This document shows, in pieces, positions 15,291 through 23,269 of a stretch of DNA of 29,023 nucleotides; position 1 is the first letter of the stretch, and each line of letters starts with the position of its first letter. The stretch comes from Patescibacteria group bacterium (GTDB lineage Bacteria > Patescibacteriota > Microgenomatia > UBA12405). The position numbers were made by a program, and so were the translations under genes. The notes under the pieces are model-generated. The model saw nothing but the letters and a program-made list of their open reading frames with translations, did no database searches and had not been told where the DNA came from. The stretch lies in assembly GCA_018901355.1 (NCBI GenBank), contig JAHIEZ010000038.1, positions 1-29,023 of the forward strand, in the 5' to 3' direction.

Positions 15291-15917
15291 ATGGACGCAA
15301 ATAGGTCTGATCTAAATAATTTGGGTAAAAAGCCACCTTATCTTCTTTTGTCTTTTCTTTTTTTAGCTCTTACCGGTACTCTCCTTTTTTTCTTTCTAAA
15401 AATTTATACCCCATTTTCCGCCAAAACTCCTCCCGCCACCCCCACTTCAGCCATTCTCCCTCCCATTCCCACCATCGAGTCCCGTCCCAGTTATGATCTC
15501 GAGCCACCCCCCAGCTCTTTCCCTCTTCCCACTTCTATTCCTACCCTTACCCCTGTTGCCACTCCCACCCATCTTTCCTTTTCCAGCTCCGAAGATGCTT
15601 TTAGTCTGCAATATTCTCTGGACTACTCTCTTTCTCAAGATGAAACTTCCTCCGGTCGCCGTTATGCCTTTTATTCTCAGGAGGCCTCTATCACTGTTCA
15701 TGTCGGCGATACTTGGTCCTGGTCTCATCCCGGTCGTCAATTTAGCCCTGAGTTCCAAGTCAATGGAGTTGATGCCTTCCGCTACGATATCAATCTTCAA
15801 ACCATCGTCGATGTTGAAAAAGATGGCCGGAAATATACCGTTCAATGTGTCCACAACGGCAAAGACGAGCCAAAAGCCGACTGCGAAACCCTTCTCTCCT
15901 CCTTCCGTTTTCTCTAG
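15291..15917 (+). CDS. membrane-anchored secreted protein with Pro/Thr linker
   Basis: A 208-residue protein: short cytoplasmic N-terminus, one TM helix (about 17-37), a long Pro/Thr/Ser-rich linker (about 44-98, TPPATPTSAILPPIPT and similar) and a C-terminal extracytoplasmic domain of about 110 residues ending CETLLSSFRFL. That ending, and the small beta domain before it (AFSLQYSLDYSLSQDE and on), resemble the two tandem domains of the protein at 24514-25677, which end ILSSFRF and ILSTFRF. I infer a shared domain family of unknown function. It ends 3 nt from the convergent tsaC-tsaE gene. Confidence 0.7.
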   Translation: MDANRSDLNNLGKKPPYLLLSFLFLALTGTLLFFFLKIYTPFSAKTPPATPTSAILPPIPTIESRPSYDLEPPPSSFPLPTSIPTLTPVATPTHLSFSSSEDAFSLQYSLDYSLSQDETSSGRRYAFYSQEASITVHVGDTWSWSHPGRQFSPEFQVNGVDAFRYDINLQTIVDVEKDGRKYTVQCVHNGKDEPKADCETLLSSFRFL

Positions 15918-15920
15918 CCT

Positions 15921-16970
15921 TTACCAGCTTATTTTCCTTGTTTTTTCATCCACATAAGAAAATCGTACCCCCACATAATTTACCTTTTTCTTTAGTTTCT
16001 CAAAATTTTTTTTTCCCATTCTTTCCGGCCATTCGATACAGGCCACTATTTTCGGCTCAAACAATTTTAAAAATCCAATCTCTTTCATTTCAAACTCTCT
16101 CTCGATTCGATACAAATCAAAATGCAAAAACCTCTTACCCTTGTCTATTTTATATTCGTTGTAAATCACAAAAGTAGGGGACTGTATTCTTTCCCCAATT
16201 CCCAATGCTTTTGCCAATCCTCTGGCAAAAACTGTTTTACCTGCCCCCAAATCTCCTGTTAGACCAAACACTAAAATCTTATTTTTCTTGTTCTCTCTTG
16301 CCAGTAAAAATTCCGCTATTTTTTTTGTTTCTGCCTCCGATTTTGACAGCAAACTTTTTCCACCCCCACTTGTTACCAGTTCACCTCTTCTCAGTATTTC
16401 TTTTTTCCCCACAGTATTAATCACTGTTGACGGTTTGTTTCTGGCCAGTTTTCCGCCATCAACTATCAAATCAATCATCTTCATTTTCTTTTTTGACAAA
16501 GTTTTTAGAAAGCTTTCTACCGAATAATGCGGACTTCTGCCCGCTAAATTTGCCGACGTTGCCGTTATTGCTCTTCCCAATTGTCTTGTCAGCTCCATCA
16601 TCAATTTACTTTCTGTTATTCTAATCCCCAGAGTTCCGTCCTCTGCCTCAATCCCTTTGGCTGTTTTATGTTTTCCCCGCGAAATTACCGTAAATGGTCC
16701 CGGTAGCAAATTTTCATAAATCCTTTCTGCTTTTTTATTTAATTTGACATATTTTTTTGCCATTGTCATATCTGCCACCGCCACCGATATGGCCTTACCC
16801 GTCCATCTGTTTTTAAAAGCCAAAAGTTTATCCACTGCTTTCTGATTTTCAGCATCCACCGCCAATCCGTAAACCGTATCCGATGGAAATACCACCAGTC
16901 CTGCCGCCCTTAATTCCGCCACCGTCTCTTTTACCGCCTTTTGGTAATTTTCCAATTTCACCCTTTTCAT
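15921..16970 (-). CDS. TsaC/Sua5-TsaE fusion, t6A biosynthesis
   Basis: A 349-residue two-domain protein. Residues about 1-200 are a TsaC/Sua5/YrdC domain (GLVVFPSDTVYGLAVDA, KNR at 53-55, LLPGPFTVI, LGIRI, ITATSANLAG, PSTVIN and RRGELV), which makes threonylcarbamoyl-AMP from Thr, bicarbonate and ATP. Residues about 207-349 are a TsaE domain with P-loop GDLGAGKT (239-246), QSPTFVIYNEY, LHFDLYRI and CIEWPER, the ATPase that supports TsaD/TsaB turnover. Both halves keep their motifs, so the fusion looks functional, and there is no internal stop or frameshift. The ATG is 6 nt downstream of TGATAAAAT. No single gene symbol covers the fusion; the parts are tsaC and tsaE. Confidence 0.93.
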   Translation of the reverse strand: MKRVKLENYQKAVKETVAELRAAGLVVFPSDTVYGLAVDAENQKAVDKLLAFKNRWTGKAISVAVADMTMAKKYVKLNKKAERIYENLLPGPFTVISRGKHKTAKGIEAEDGTLGIRITESKLMMELTRQLGRAITATSANLAGRSPHYSVESFLKTLSKKKMKMIDLIVDGGKLARNKPSTVINTVGKKEILRRGELVTSGGGKSLLSKSEAETKKIAEFLLARENKKNKILVFGLTGDLGAGKTVFARGLAKALGIGERIQSPTFVIYNEYKIDKGKRFLHFDLYRIEREFEMKEIGFLKLFEPKIVACIEWPERMGKKNFEKLKKKVNYVGVRFSYVDEKTRKISW

Positions 16971-16976
16971 GGCGCT

Positions 16977-16985
16977 ATTTTATCA
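16977..16985 (-). promoter_or_regulatory. extended -10 (TGATAAAAT) of tsaC-tsaE
   Basis: Minus-strand TGA-TAAAAT (hexamer 16982-16977) ends 6 nt before the ATG at 16970. Confidence 0.55.
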
Positions 16986-17003
16986 TTTTTCCGCCTTGCT
17001 TCG

Positions 17004-17012
17004 TGCTAAAAT
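17004..17012 (+). promoter_or_regulatory. extended -10 (TGCTAAAAT) of valS
   Basis: TGC-TAAAAT (hexamer 17007-17012) ends 6 nt before the ATG at 17019. The 48-nt gap with tsaC-tsaE therefore holds two independent divergent promoters. Confidence 0.6.
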
Positions 17013-17018
17013 AAGCCC

Positions 17019-19283
17019 ATGGACAAGCATTACCAACCCAGTTTAGAACCGGACATTTATCAGCTTTGGTTGGACAAAAAAGTTTTTACCCCCAAAATCA
17101 ATCCCAAAAGAAAACCTTTTACTATTATTTTACCCTTGCCCAATGCCAACGATCCCATGCACATGGGTCATGCCATGTTTACCATAGAAGATATTCTTTG
17201 CCGTTATCATCGCATGCTTGGCGACCCCACTCTTTGGCTCCCTGGCGCCGATCATGCCGGTATCGAAACCCAGTTTGTTTTTGAAAAAAAGCTGGCTCAA
17301 AATGGTAAATCAAGATTTGACTACGATCGTCAAACTCTTTATAAAATGATTTGGGACTATGTTGAAAAAAACCGAAAAATCAACCAGTTTCAACTAAAAG
17401 AACTCGGATTTTCTCTTGATTGGACCAGATATCACTATAGCTTAGAACCCAAGATTATTGAACAAGTCTTAGCTACTTTTAGAAAACTTCACGCCGACAA
17501 ACTTTTATATCGGGGCGAGCGTATTGTCAATTATTGCACTCACTGTGGTACCGCTTTTTCAGAACTGGAAATTGATCACGTTGAAAAAGATGATTTTCTC
17601 TATTATCTCGATTATGGTCCGATTCAAATAGCCACCACCAGACCGGAAACAATTTTTGCCGATGTGGCCGTGGCCGTTAATCCTCAAGATAAAAAATATA
17701 AAAAGCTTATCGGTCAGCAAGCCATTGTTCCTCTTATGAGCAAAACCATCCCAATTATTGCCGACGACTTAGTAGATATTAATTTTGGCACCGGCGCTCT
17801 CAAAATTACTCCCGCCCACGACACCACCGATTTTGAAATTGGCCAAAAACACAAATTACCTACCATTTCCTGTATTGAGCTTTCGGGAAAAATGACCAAT
17901 ACCATCGATGGTATAAACGGGCTTTACCCCAAACAAGCCAGAATCAAAACCCTCGAAATGTTGGAAAAACAAGGCAAGCTAATCAAAACAACACCCTTAC
18001 ACCACACTGTCGGTATTTGTTATCGCTGTAAAAACACCATCGAGCCTCTACCCGTCCCCCAGTGGTATGTCAAAACCAAGCCTTTGGCCAAGCCGGTCAT
18101 CGACTCGATAAAAAAAGAAGATACTGAAGTTTTTCCCAAAAGATTCAAAAAAACCTATCTTGACTGGATGGAAAACATTCACGATTGGAACATTAGCCGT
18201 CAAATTGTTTGGGGTCCCCAAATTCCGGCTTGGTATTGTCTTGATTGTCATCCCGATATTCAACTAAATTTTATCGACAAAAATGGAAACATTGTTTCAG
18301 GCAAATACCAGGACATTAAAGAAAAATATTCTTTTGAAGATATTAAAAAAGGACTGCAAACCTTAAATGCTCCTGTTTCTTCAAAATATTTTCTTGAAAA
18401 TACCGATAATTCTTGCCCTCACTGCTCCGGTCATCATATCTTACAAGAAACCGACACTTTTGACACTTGGTTTTTGTCGGGCCAATGGCCCCTGACTACT
18501 CTTGGATTTAATGTTGTCGATCCTAAAAAAAGCTCTCCTGATTTTAACTACTTTTACCCCACCTCGGTTTTAGACACTCTTTGGGATATTTTATTTTTCT
18601 GGGTCGGTCGTATGATGATCTTCGGTTTTTATCTTACCGGCAAAACACCTTTCAAAATGATTCATCTTCATGCCAAAGTGGTTGATGAAAAAGGCCAAAA
18701 AATGAGCAAATCAAAAGGCAATGTTATCAATCCTAGTGACACTGTCAAACAATCCGGCGCTGATGCCCTTCGCTTGGCCCTTGTTTACGGGGTTGCTCCC
18801 GCTTCCAACATTGCTCTTTCTCAGGATAAAATTAAAGCCCAGAGCCATTTTGTCAACAAAATTTGGAATGCTTCCCGTTTCGCCCTGATGACTCTTGACC
18901 GTTTTCCCAAAGCCTCTTTTACTCTTCCTAAAAAACTTCATCCCGACGATCAAAAAATCATCAAAAAATTAAACAAACTTATTACTTCTGTTACCTCTGA
19001 TATCGAAAAATACCGTTTTGGTCAGGCCAGCGAAAATCTTTATCAATTTTTCTGGCACCAGTTTTGTGATTCTTATCTCGAATCCATCAAAAATAAGGGG
19101 GCTACGGCCATTCCTGTTTTAATGCACCTGCTTATCACTCAATTAAAGCTACTTCATCCTTTCGCTCCCTTTGTTACCGAAGCCGTTTACCAACAACTTC
19201 CTCCTATTTTTACCAAAAAACAACCAATTTTAGCCACTGCCTCCTGGCCCAGCCCCATTCATGAAAAGACCCAAAAATCTTAA
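17019..19283 (+). CDS. valS: valine--tRNA ligase (short form)
   Basis: A 754-residue class I synthetase. The HIGH motif is HMGH (48-51) in LPNANDPMHMGHAMF. ADHAGIETQFVFEKKL and the editing-domain ATTRPETIFADVAVAVNP with GTGALKITPAHDTTDFEIG follow, then ISRQIVWGPQIPAWYC, DTFDTWFLSGQWPLTTLG, and KMSKS at 561-565. These favour ValS over IleS/LeuS. Several CxxC pairs (CTHC, CYRC, CLDC, CPHC) suggest structural zinc. Compared with the ~880-950 residues of typical bacterial ValS it ends soon after the anticodon-binding domain and lacks the C-terminal coiled-coil arm. The last 23 nt overlap the next gene. Confidence 0.95.
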   Translation: MDKHYQPSLEPDIYQLWLDKKVFTPKINPKRKPFTIILPLPNANDPMHMGHAMFTIEDILCRYHRMLGDPTLWLPGADHAGIETQFVFEKKLAQNGKSRFDYDRQTLYKMIWDYVEKNRKINQFQLKELGFSLDWTRYHYSLEPKIIEQVLATFRKLHADKLLYRGERIVNYCTHCGTAFSELEIDHVEKDDFLYYLDYGPIQIATTRPETIFADVAVAVNPQDKKYKKLIGQQAIVPLMSKTIPIIADDLVDINFGTGALKITPAHDTTDFEIGQKHKLPTISCIELSGKMTNTIDGINGLYPKQARIKTLEMLEKQGKLIKTTPLHHTVGICYRCKNTIEPLPVPQWYVKTKPLAKPVIDSIKKEDTEVFPKRFKKTYLDWMENIHDWNISRQIVWGPQIPAWYCLDCHPDIQLNFIDKNGNIVSGKYQDIKEKYSFEDIKKGLQTLNAPVSSKYFLENTDNSCPHCSGHHILQETDTFDTWFLSGQWPLTTLGFNVVDPKKSSPDFNYFYPTSVLDTLWDILFFWVGRMMIFGFYLTGKTPFKMIHLHAKVVDEKGQKMSKSKGNVINPSDTVKQSGADALRLALVYGVAPASNIALSQDKIKAQSHFVNKIWNASRFALMTLDRFPKASFTLPKKLHPDDQKIIKKLNKLITSVTSDIEKYRFGQASENLYQFFWHQFCDSYLESIKNKGATAIPVLMHLLITQLKLLHPFAPFVTEAVYQQLPPIFTKKQPILATASWPSPIHEKTQKS

Positions 19284-19704
19284 ATATATCTTTTATTTTT
19301 TCTTTCTCTTTGCCTTCATTTTTAACTCTTTTTTCTTTCTTTTCCCTGCCGATTCCCGCCCCTTACTTTCTTTTTCCAAGGGAGATCGTTACTATTCCCG
19401 TCTTCAGCTCTGGTTTTCTTTAGCCAAAAAAAACGACTGGGCTTCCGCCGACAAAATTGAGCCCTTACTCGACCCCGTCGATATCAAAGATTATAAATCC
19501 AAAAATCGCATCGAAGATATCAAATCACAAATAGACTTAATTTCTTTAAAACAGGAAAAAACCGTTGAAGATTGGCTCGAACTGGCCAAACTTCAAGCCA
19601 AAATAGGGGACTATGATCAAGCCAAACAATCTCTCAAACAAGCCCAAACCATTGATCCGGTCAGAGATGACATCAAGCAGTTTTATTTTCAGCTCGATCG
19701 TTAG
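19261..19704 (+). CDS. membrane-anchored TPR-like protein
   Basis: A 147-residue protein starting inside the valS 3' end, so probably co-transcribed and coupled. It has a TM helix or signal anchor (about 9-30), a helical region, and near the C-terminus one clear TPR-like unit, DWLELAKLQAKIGDYDQAKQ followed by SLKQAQTIDP. The function is unknown; a single repeat suggests a partner-binding role. Its 3' end overlaps the convergent rplY by 32 nt. Confidence 0.7.
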   Translation: MKRPKNLKYIFYFFFLFAFIFNSFFFLFPADSRPLLSFSKGDRYYSRLQLWFSLAKKNDWASADKIEPLLDPVDIKDYKSKNRIEDIKSQIDLISLKQEKTVEDWLELAKLQAKIGDYDQAKQSLKQAQTIDPVRDDIKQFYFQLDR

Positions 19705-20374
19705 TTTTCTCTTCTTCTTTCTTTTCTTCCTCTTCTCCTTCTTCTCCCTCACCTTTCTGTTTGGTTGCTTCCACCTCTTCCGGAGCCACCGTTTCTTCTA
19801 TTACTTCCTCTTCTTTCGGTTCTTCCGTTTTAACAATCAGTTGATCTTCGGCGGTTTTAATTTCCACCTTTTCTTTATCAACTTTCAAATCAGCCACCGT
19901 AATAGTATCTTCTACTGTTTTTAGAGCCGACAAGTCCACTTCAAGTTTTTCCGGTAAATCAGCCGGCAAAGCTTCCACTTCCACCTCAGATGTTACTTCC
20001 ACCAAAATGTTTCCGTTTTTAACCGAAAAAGATTCTCCAATCAATTCTATCGGTACACTGGCCACAATCTTTTCCTTCAAATTTACTTTATAGCAGTCAA
20101 CGTGAATTAAAATGTCACTTACCACTCCATATTGAGGATTTCTCAAGAGGATAGGGAGGGCTTCTTCTTTTTCCACCATCAAGTCCACCAATCCTGATTC
20201 TCCCACATTTTCCCATACTCTTTCCACAGCGCTTCTTTCCATTTGCAGAGATATCGAGTCTACCCCTTTCCCGTACAAAGTGGCCGGCAACAACCCCTCA
20301 GCTCTCAATCTTTTAACCTTTTTTCCCTTAAGTGTTCTTATTTCCGCCGCTAATTTTGGATTTTCTTTTTTCAT
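19673..20374 (-). CDS. rplY: large ribosomal subunit protein bL25, CTC form
   Basis: A 233-residue protein with an N-terminal L25 domain (LRAEGLLPATLYGKGVDSISL, LVDLMVEKEEALPILLRNPQ and DILIHVDCYKV, which contacts 5S rRNA), a C-terminal TL5/CTC domain (EVEVEALPADLPEKLEVDLSAL and VADLKVD), then a long low-complexity Glu/Lys tail from about residue 183. It has a real leader: an extended -10 about 50 nt upstream and an AAGGA 4 nt before the ATG, one of the few Shine-Dalgarno sites in the window. The 3' end overlaps the convergent TPR-like gene. Confidence 0.93.
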   Translation of the reverse strand: MKKENPKLAAEIRTLKGKKVKRLRAEGLLPATLYGKGVDSISLQMERSAVERVWENVGESGLVDLMVEKEEALPILLRNPQYGVVSDILIHVDCYKVNLKEKIVASVPIELIGESFSVKNGNILVEVTSEVEVEALPADLPEKLEVDLSALKTVEDTITVADLKVDKEKVEIKTAEDQLIVKTEEPKEEEVIEETVAPEEVEATKQKGEGEEGEEEEKKEEEKTNDRAENKTA

Positions 20375-20424
20375 TTTTTCCTTTGCCCTTCGACAATTCT
20401 ACAGGCAAAAAGTAACTAGAAGCG

Positions 20425-20433
20425 ATTATAACA
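20425..20433 (-). promoter_or_regulatory. extended -10 (TGTTATAAT) of rplY
   Basis: Minus-strand TGT-TATAAT (hexamer 20430-20425) lies about 50 nt upstream of the rplY ATG. The leader between them ends with AAGGA (20383-20379), so this gene follows the classical layout unlike most neighbours. Confidence 0.55.
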
Positions 20434-20450
20434 CAAGCCTGCTTCAACAA

Positions 20451-20459
20451 TGCTAAAAT
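20451..20459 (+). promoter_or_regulatory. extended -10 (TGCTAAAAT) of trpS
   Basis: TGC-TAAAAT (hexamer 20454-20459) ends 5 nt before the ATG at 20465. An earlier in-frame ATG at 20450 overlaps this element and is therefore unlikely to be the start. Confidence 0.6.
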
Positions 20460-20464
20460 CAAGC

Positions 20465-21493
20465 ATGACTGTCACTAAAAATCTCTTGTCCGCCTCTGGT
20501 GGAAAACCTCGAATTCTCACCGGTGATCGGCCCACCGGCCCTCTTCATTTGGGTCATTTTGTCGGCACTCTCCAAAACAGAGTCAAACTACAAGATAAAT
20601 ATGATTGCTTTTTTATCATTGCCGATCTTCACACTCTTACCACTGCTCCCGGCAAAGATAAAACTTCCACTTTAAACGATCGGGCCAGGGGACTGGTTTT
20701 GGATTATCTTTCTGTTGGCATTGATCCTGCCAAATCTGTCATTTATCAGCAATCACAAGTTCCCGAAGTTACCTATCTTTCCCTAATTTTTACCAATCTT
20801 ATTACCGTTGCCCGAGCTCAGCGTGTTCCCACTCTCAAAGAAGTTATGCACGATCTGCATATTCAAAAACCTTCTCTGGGGCTTCTAAATTATCCCGTTT
20901 TACAATCAGCCGATATTCTTATGTTTAAAGCCGATTTGGTCCCGGTTGGCAAAGATCAGCAATCTCATGTTGAAGTTACCAGGGAAATTGCCAAAACCTT
21001 TAACAAGACCTATTCTCAGGTCTTTCCAATCCCCAAAGCCCTAATCGGCGATGTTCCTACCCTTGTTGGTACCGACGGTCAAGCCAAAATGAGTAAGTCT
21101 ATTGGTAATTGTATTTATCTTTCTGATGATGCTACTACAGTTACCAAAAAAGTTATGTCTATGTATACCGACCCCAAGCGTCTTCGGGCTACTGATCCGG
21201 GCACCGTTGAGGGCAATCCTGTTTTTATCTATCACGATGTTTTTAACCCCAACAAGGCCGAAATAGCCGATCTCAAAACCCGCTACCAAGCCGGTCAGGT
21301 GGGGGACGTTGAAGTCAAGCAAAAACTAGCCCTCGCCCTCAATAAATTTCTAGATCCCATCCGCGTCCGTCGGGCCAAGTATGAAAAAAATACTGCTCTT
21401 TTAGACAAAATTATTGCTTCTGGTTCCAAAATCGCCCGCCTCCAAGCCCAAAAAACCCTCGTTCAGGTCCTCTCCGCCATGGGTCTAAATTAA
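20465..21493 (+). CDS. trpS: tryptophan--tRNA ligase
   Basis: A 342-residue class Ic synthetase of normal length. HIGH motif HLGH (28-31) in GDRPTGPLHLGHFVGTLQNR; then FFIIADLHTLTT, YQQSQVPEV, LNYPVLQSADILMFKADLVPVGKDQQSHVEV and GQAKMSKSIGN with KMSKS at 208-212. The D-x-x-Q stretch is GKDQ, as usual in bacterial TrpRS. The start is placed at 20465 because it is 5 nt from the -10. The stop codon overlaps the stop of the convergent 21490-22236 gene. Confidence 0.96.
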   Translation: MTVTKNLLSASGGKPRILTGDRPTGPLHLGHFVGTLQNRVKLQDKYDCFFIIADLHTLTTAPGKDKTSTLNDRARGLVLDYLSVGIDPAKSVIYQQSQVPEVTYLSLIFTNLITVARAQRVPTLKEVMHDLHIQKPSLGLLNYPVLQSADILMFKADLVPVGKDQQSHVEVTREIAKTFNKTYSQVFPIPKALIGDVPTLVGTDGQAKMSKSIGNCIYLSDDATTVTKKVMSMYTDPKRLRATDPGTVEGNPVFIYHDVFNPNKAEIADLKTRYQAGQVGDVEVKQKLALALNKFLDPIRVRRAKYEKNTALLDKIIASGSKIARLQAQKTLVQVLSAMGLN

Positions 21494-22236
21494 CCTGCTC
21501 TTCTCTCGCATCTTTGCGCTATCATTTCTTCTGCCCATTCTTTTGTTACGTTGGCTTTTTGAGCAAAGGCAACCAATTCTCCCGTCCTTTCAATTCTTCT
21601 ATATGCTATATATCTCGGTCTATTTTCCCTTGAAGTTTCCGATAATTCCACTATAAACTCAAATTTTGTCTCTGCATCAACCCACCAAGCCGTTTTGTAT
21701 CTGAATCTATTCTTTCCCCTTTGACCCTTACCTTCAACTGCTTCGTCACTACACACTGCTCTTATCAATGTCTTCAAATCTTTTGCGGTTTCTCTGTCAA
21801 CTAATCCTACTCGGGCCACTCTCTCCGGCCGATCGGCAAAAACAGCTATTGGATTTTTCCAAAAAGTCGATCTCCTCAAGTTTTCATCTGCGGTTGAATC
21901 CTCCAAACCCTGATAAGCCTCGTCTCTGTCGGCTAAAAGTAAAAAGCCTCCGCCTCTCGACAAGAGATATATCTCCGCCGATTCTACTCTTGGTCTTGTC
22001 GGACTGACAAAACTTAGATAAGGATTTCCCGTGTGACTGACAACCTCTCCTCTTTGTCCAAGTAAAGCCAATACCGATAAGGCAGATTCACATTGTTCTT
22101 TTCTATAACCCAACATTGACAAATTTGCCGGCGTTAACGTTTCTTCAAACATTTTTGTTATTTCCCCAAAACCAATCGACGGTGGTCTATCTTTAAGGGC
22201 AATTCCTATTCTAATAAAAGCTTCATGTAAACTCAT
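21490..22236 (-). CDS. protein of unknown function
   Basis: A 248-residue soluble protein with no signal or TM segment. Stretches that might serve for searching are LGYRKEQCESALSVLALLGQ (helical, possibly winged-helix-like, with the following GEVVSHTGNPYLSF), IYLLSRGGGFLLLADRD, RFRYKTAWWVDAETKFEFIV and a charged Arg-rich C-terminus. I do not recognise the family. The composition matches the surrounding native genes. A TAAAAT element ends 9 nt before the ATG. It converges with trpS with overlapping stop codons. Confidence 0.65.
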   Translation of the reverse strand: MSLHEAFIRIGIALKDRPPSIGFGEITKMFEETLTPANLSMLGYRKEQCESALSVLALLGQRGEVVSHTGNPYLSFVSPTRPRVESAEIYLLSRGGGFLLLADRDEAYQGLEDSTADENLRRSTFWKNPIAVFADRPERVARVGLVDRETAKDLKTLIRAVCSDEAVEGKGQRGKNRFRYKTAWWVDAETKFEFIVELSETSRENRPRYIAYRRIERTGELVAFAQKANVTKEWAEEMIAQRCERRAG

Positions 22237-22278
22237 TTATGACAAATTTTACTAAATTTCACCTAAAAATTCAAAAAT

Positions 22279-22743
22279 ATGATAATCTTATACAAGCAAA
22301 TATATGAAAAAAACAAACAAAACAAACAGACAAACCCCTCCGAAGAAAAAATAATTTCTTCCGAAGTTACCGAAAAAGACTGTAAAATAAAAGTTATTAC
22401 CACTCAAAGAGAATTTTTTCTCGATACCGCCCTAACCAATTGTGATCAATTTATTTCCAATCAAGTTTCCCCTTCTCAAAAATACGTCGCCTTTCAGGAC
22501 ATCACCAGTCCCGATTCCCAAGTCAAAATTTACAGTCTCGAACACGATCAAGTTTTTTCTGTTGACGTTCTTGGCACCTCTACTATCAAATATTTAGATT
22601 TTCTTGCTGATGATCGTCTGGCGGTTATCAATCTCCCTGACATGGGTGTTGATTATTCTTACTTTTCTTCAGATCAAAACAGCCTCAAACTTTATGACCC
22701 AGACGGCCTGGAGCTTTATTCGGTCACTGTCGACAAAATCTAA
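22279..22743 (+). CDS. hypothetical protein, probably missing its N-terminal anchor
   Basis: A frame of 154 residues with a beta-rich body (KIKVITTQREFFLDTALTNC, VSPSQKYVAFQDI, QVKIYSLEHDQVFSVDVLG, DDRLAVINLPDMGV) like the extracytoplasmic propeller-type domains common in these genomes. It lacks a signal or TM segment. A better-looking start, ATG at 22304 (MKKTNKTNRQTPPKKK), is in another frame and stops after 16 codons. The 5' end may therefore be damaged by a deletion or frameshift, or the start may be misjudged. No homologue is recognised. Confidence 0.45.
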   Translation: MIILYKQIYEKNKQNKQTNPSEEKIISSEVTEKDCKIKVITTQREFFLDTALTNCDQFISNQVSPSQKYVAFQDITSPDSQVKIYSLEHDQVFSVDVLGTSTIKYLDFLADDRLAVINLPDMGVDYSYFSSDQNSLKLYDPDGLELYSVTVDKI

Positions 22744-22914
22744 TTTATCCTGTCATATGCAAAGTTTTCTGTGGACTGTGTACGAACAAATTCGGACTGA
22801 ATTTAAAAAAAATATATAAACTGCCCCGCTCGTCCCGTCCCGGTCGGGACAAAAAACGCGCCTGCCCGCCTTTGGAGGGGGGCTCGATTAAAGTTATTTT
22901 TTGCGCGCGCGATT
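22744..22914. other. intergenic G+C-rich stretch
   Basis: Between two hypothetical genes, with no convincing gene. It holds GTCCC/GGGAC with a 4-nt loop (22837-22850), runs such as CCGCCTTTGGAGGGGGG, and a GCGCGCGCG tract, all unlike the A+T-rich surroundings. Function unknown; it may be an insertion or degraded mobile DNA. Confidence 0.4.
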
Positions 22915-22935
22915 TGCGATTGATTCGCAATCGCA
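22915..22935 (-). terminator. hairpin just after the 22936-23269 gene
   Basis: TGCGATTG/CAATCGCA, an 8-bp perfect stem with a 5-nt loop, begins at the base following the TAG stop on the minus strand. No U-run follows directly, but an A/T-rich stretch comes after a GCGCGCGC tract, so termination is possible but not certain. Confidence 0.4.
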
Positions 22936-23269
22936 CTACTTTTGATATTTTTCGATAATTGTACTTTTATACGTTTTTAGAGATTTTTCTTCTAAATTCA
23001 ACGTACACAGATTGTAAAAGTCAGTTTCAATATCAACAGCCATCTGCCATCGTTGATTTTCAGAACTGGAAATATTTTCCGAGTTACGTGCTTTATCGGT
23101 TTTTTGTACTGTTCTTAAATAACTTTGCGCAAAGTGTGTACACAGTCTTTCTTTAGTGGAATATAGTTTGCCATTGTCATCAAAATCATCCTTATACAAA
23201 AAATAGCCACCAACGATAATCGTGATACCTACAATCAAAAATACAATGATTACTTTTTTTGTTTTTCAT
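22936..23269 (-). pseudogene. small membrane-anchored protein with an N-terminal one-base frameshift
   Basis: The body (from about 23238 to the TAG at 22938-22936) encodes a hydrophobic helix then a polar domain with two Cys (RLCTHF, YNLCTL). It has no good start: the in-frame codon upstream is a stop. An ATG at 23269-23267, immediately after the previous gene's stop (TAAATG), begins MKNKKSNHC in the wrong frame. Removing one A from the A7 run at 23260-23254 gives MKNKKVIIVFLIVGITIIVGG, a perfect signal anchor continuing into the body. So either the gene is frameshifted, the run is slippery, or the base call is wrong. It forms an operon with 23270-23827. Confidence 0.6.

Noticed and set aside
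20450..20464. Upstream in-frame ATG for trpS at 20450
   Set aside because: It overlaps the TGCTAAAAT promoter element; the same element precedes valS and the PH-domain gene at the spacing that fits the ATG at 20465.
22745..22936. A 63-residue minus-strand frame in the G+C-rich gap
   Set aside because: It is made of hairpin sequence and low-complexity codons and has no protein-like pattern.
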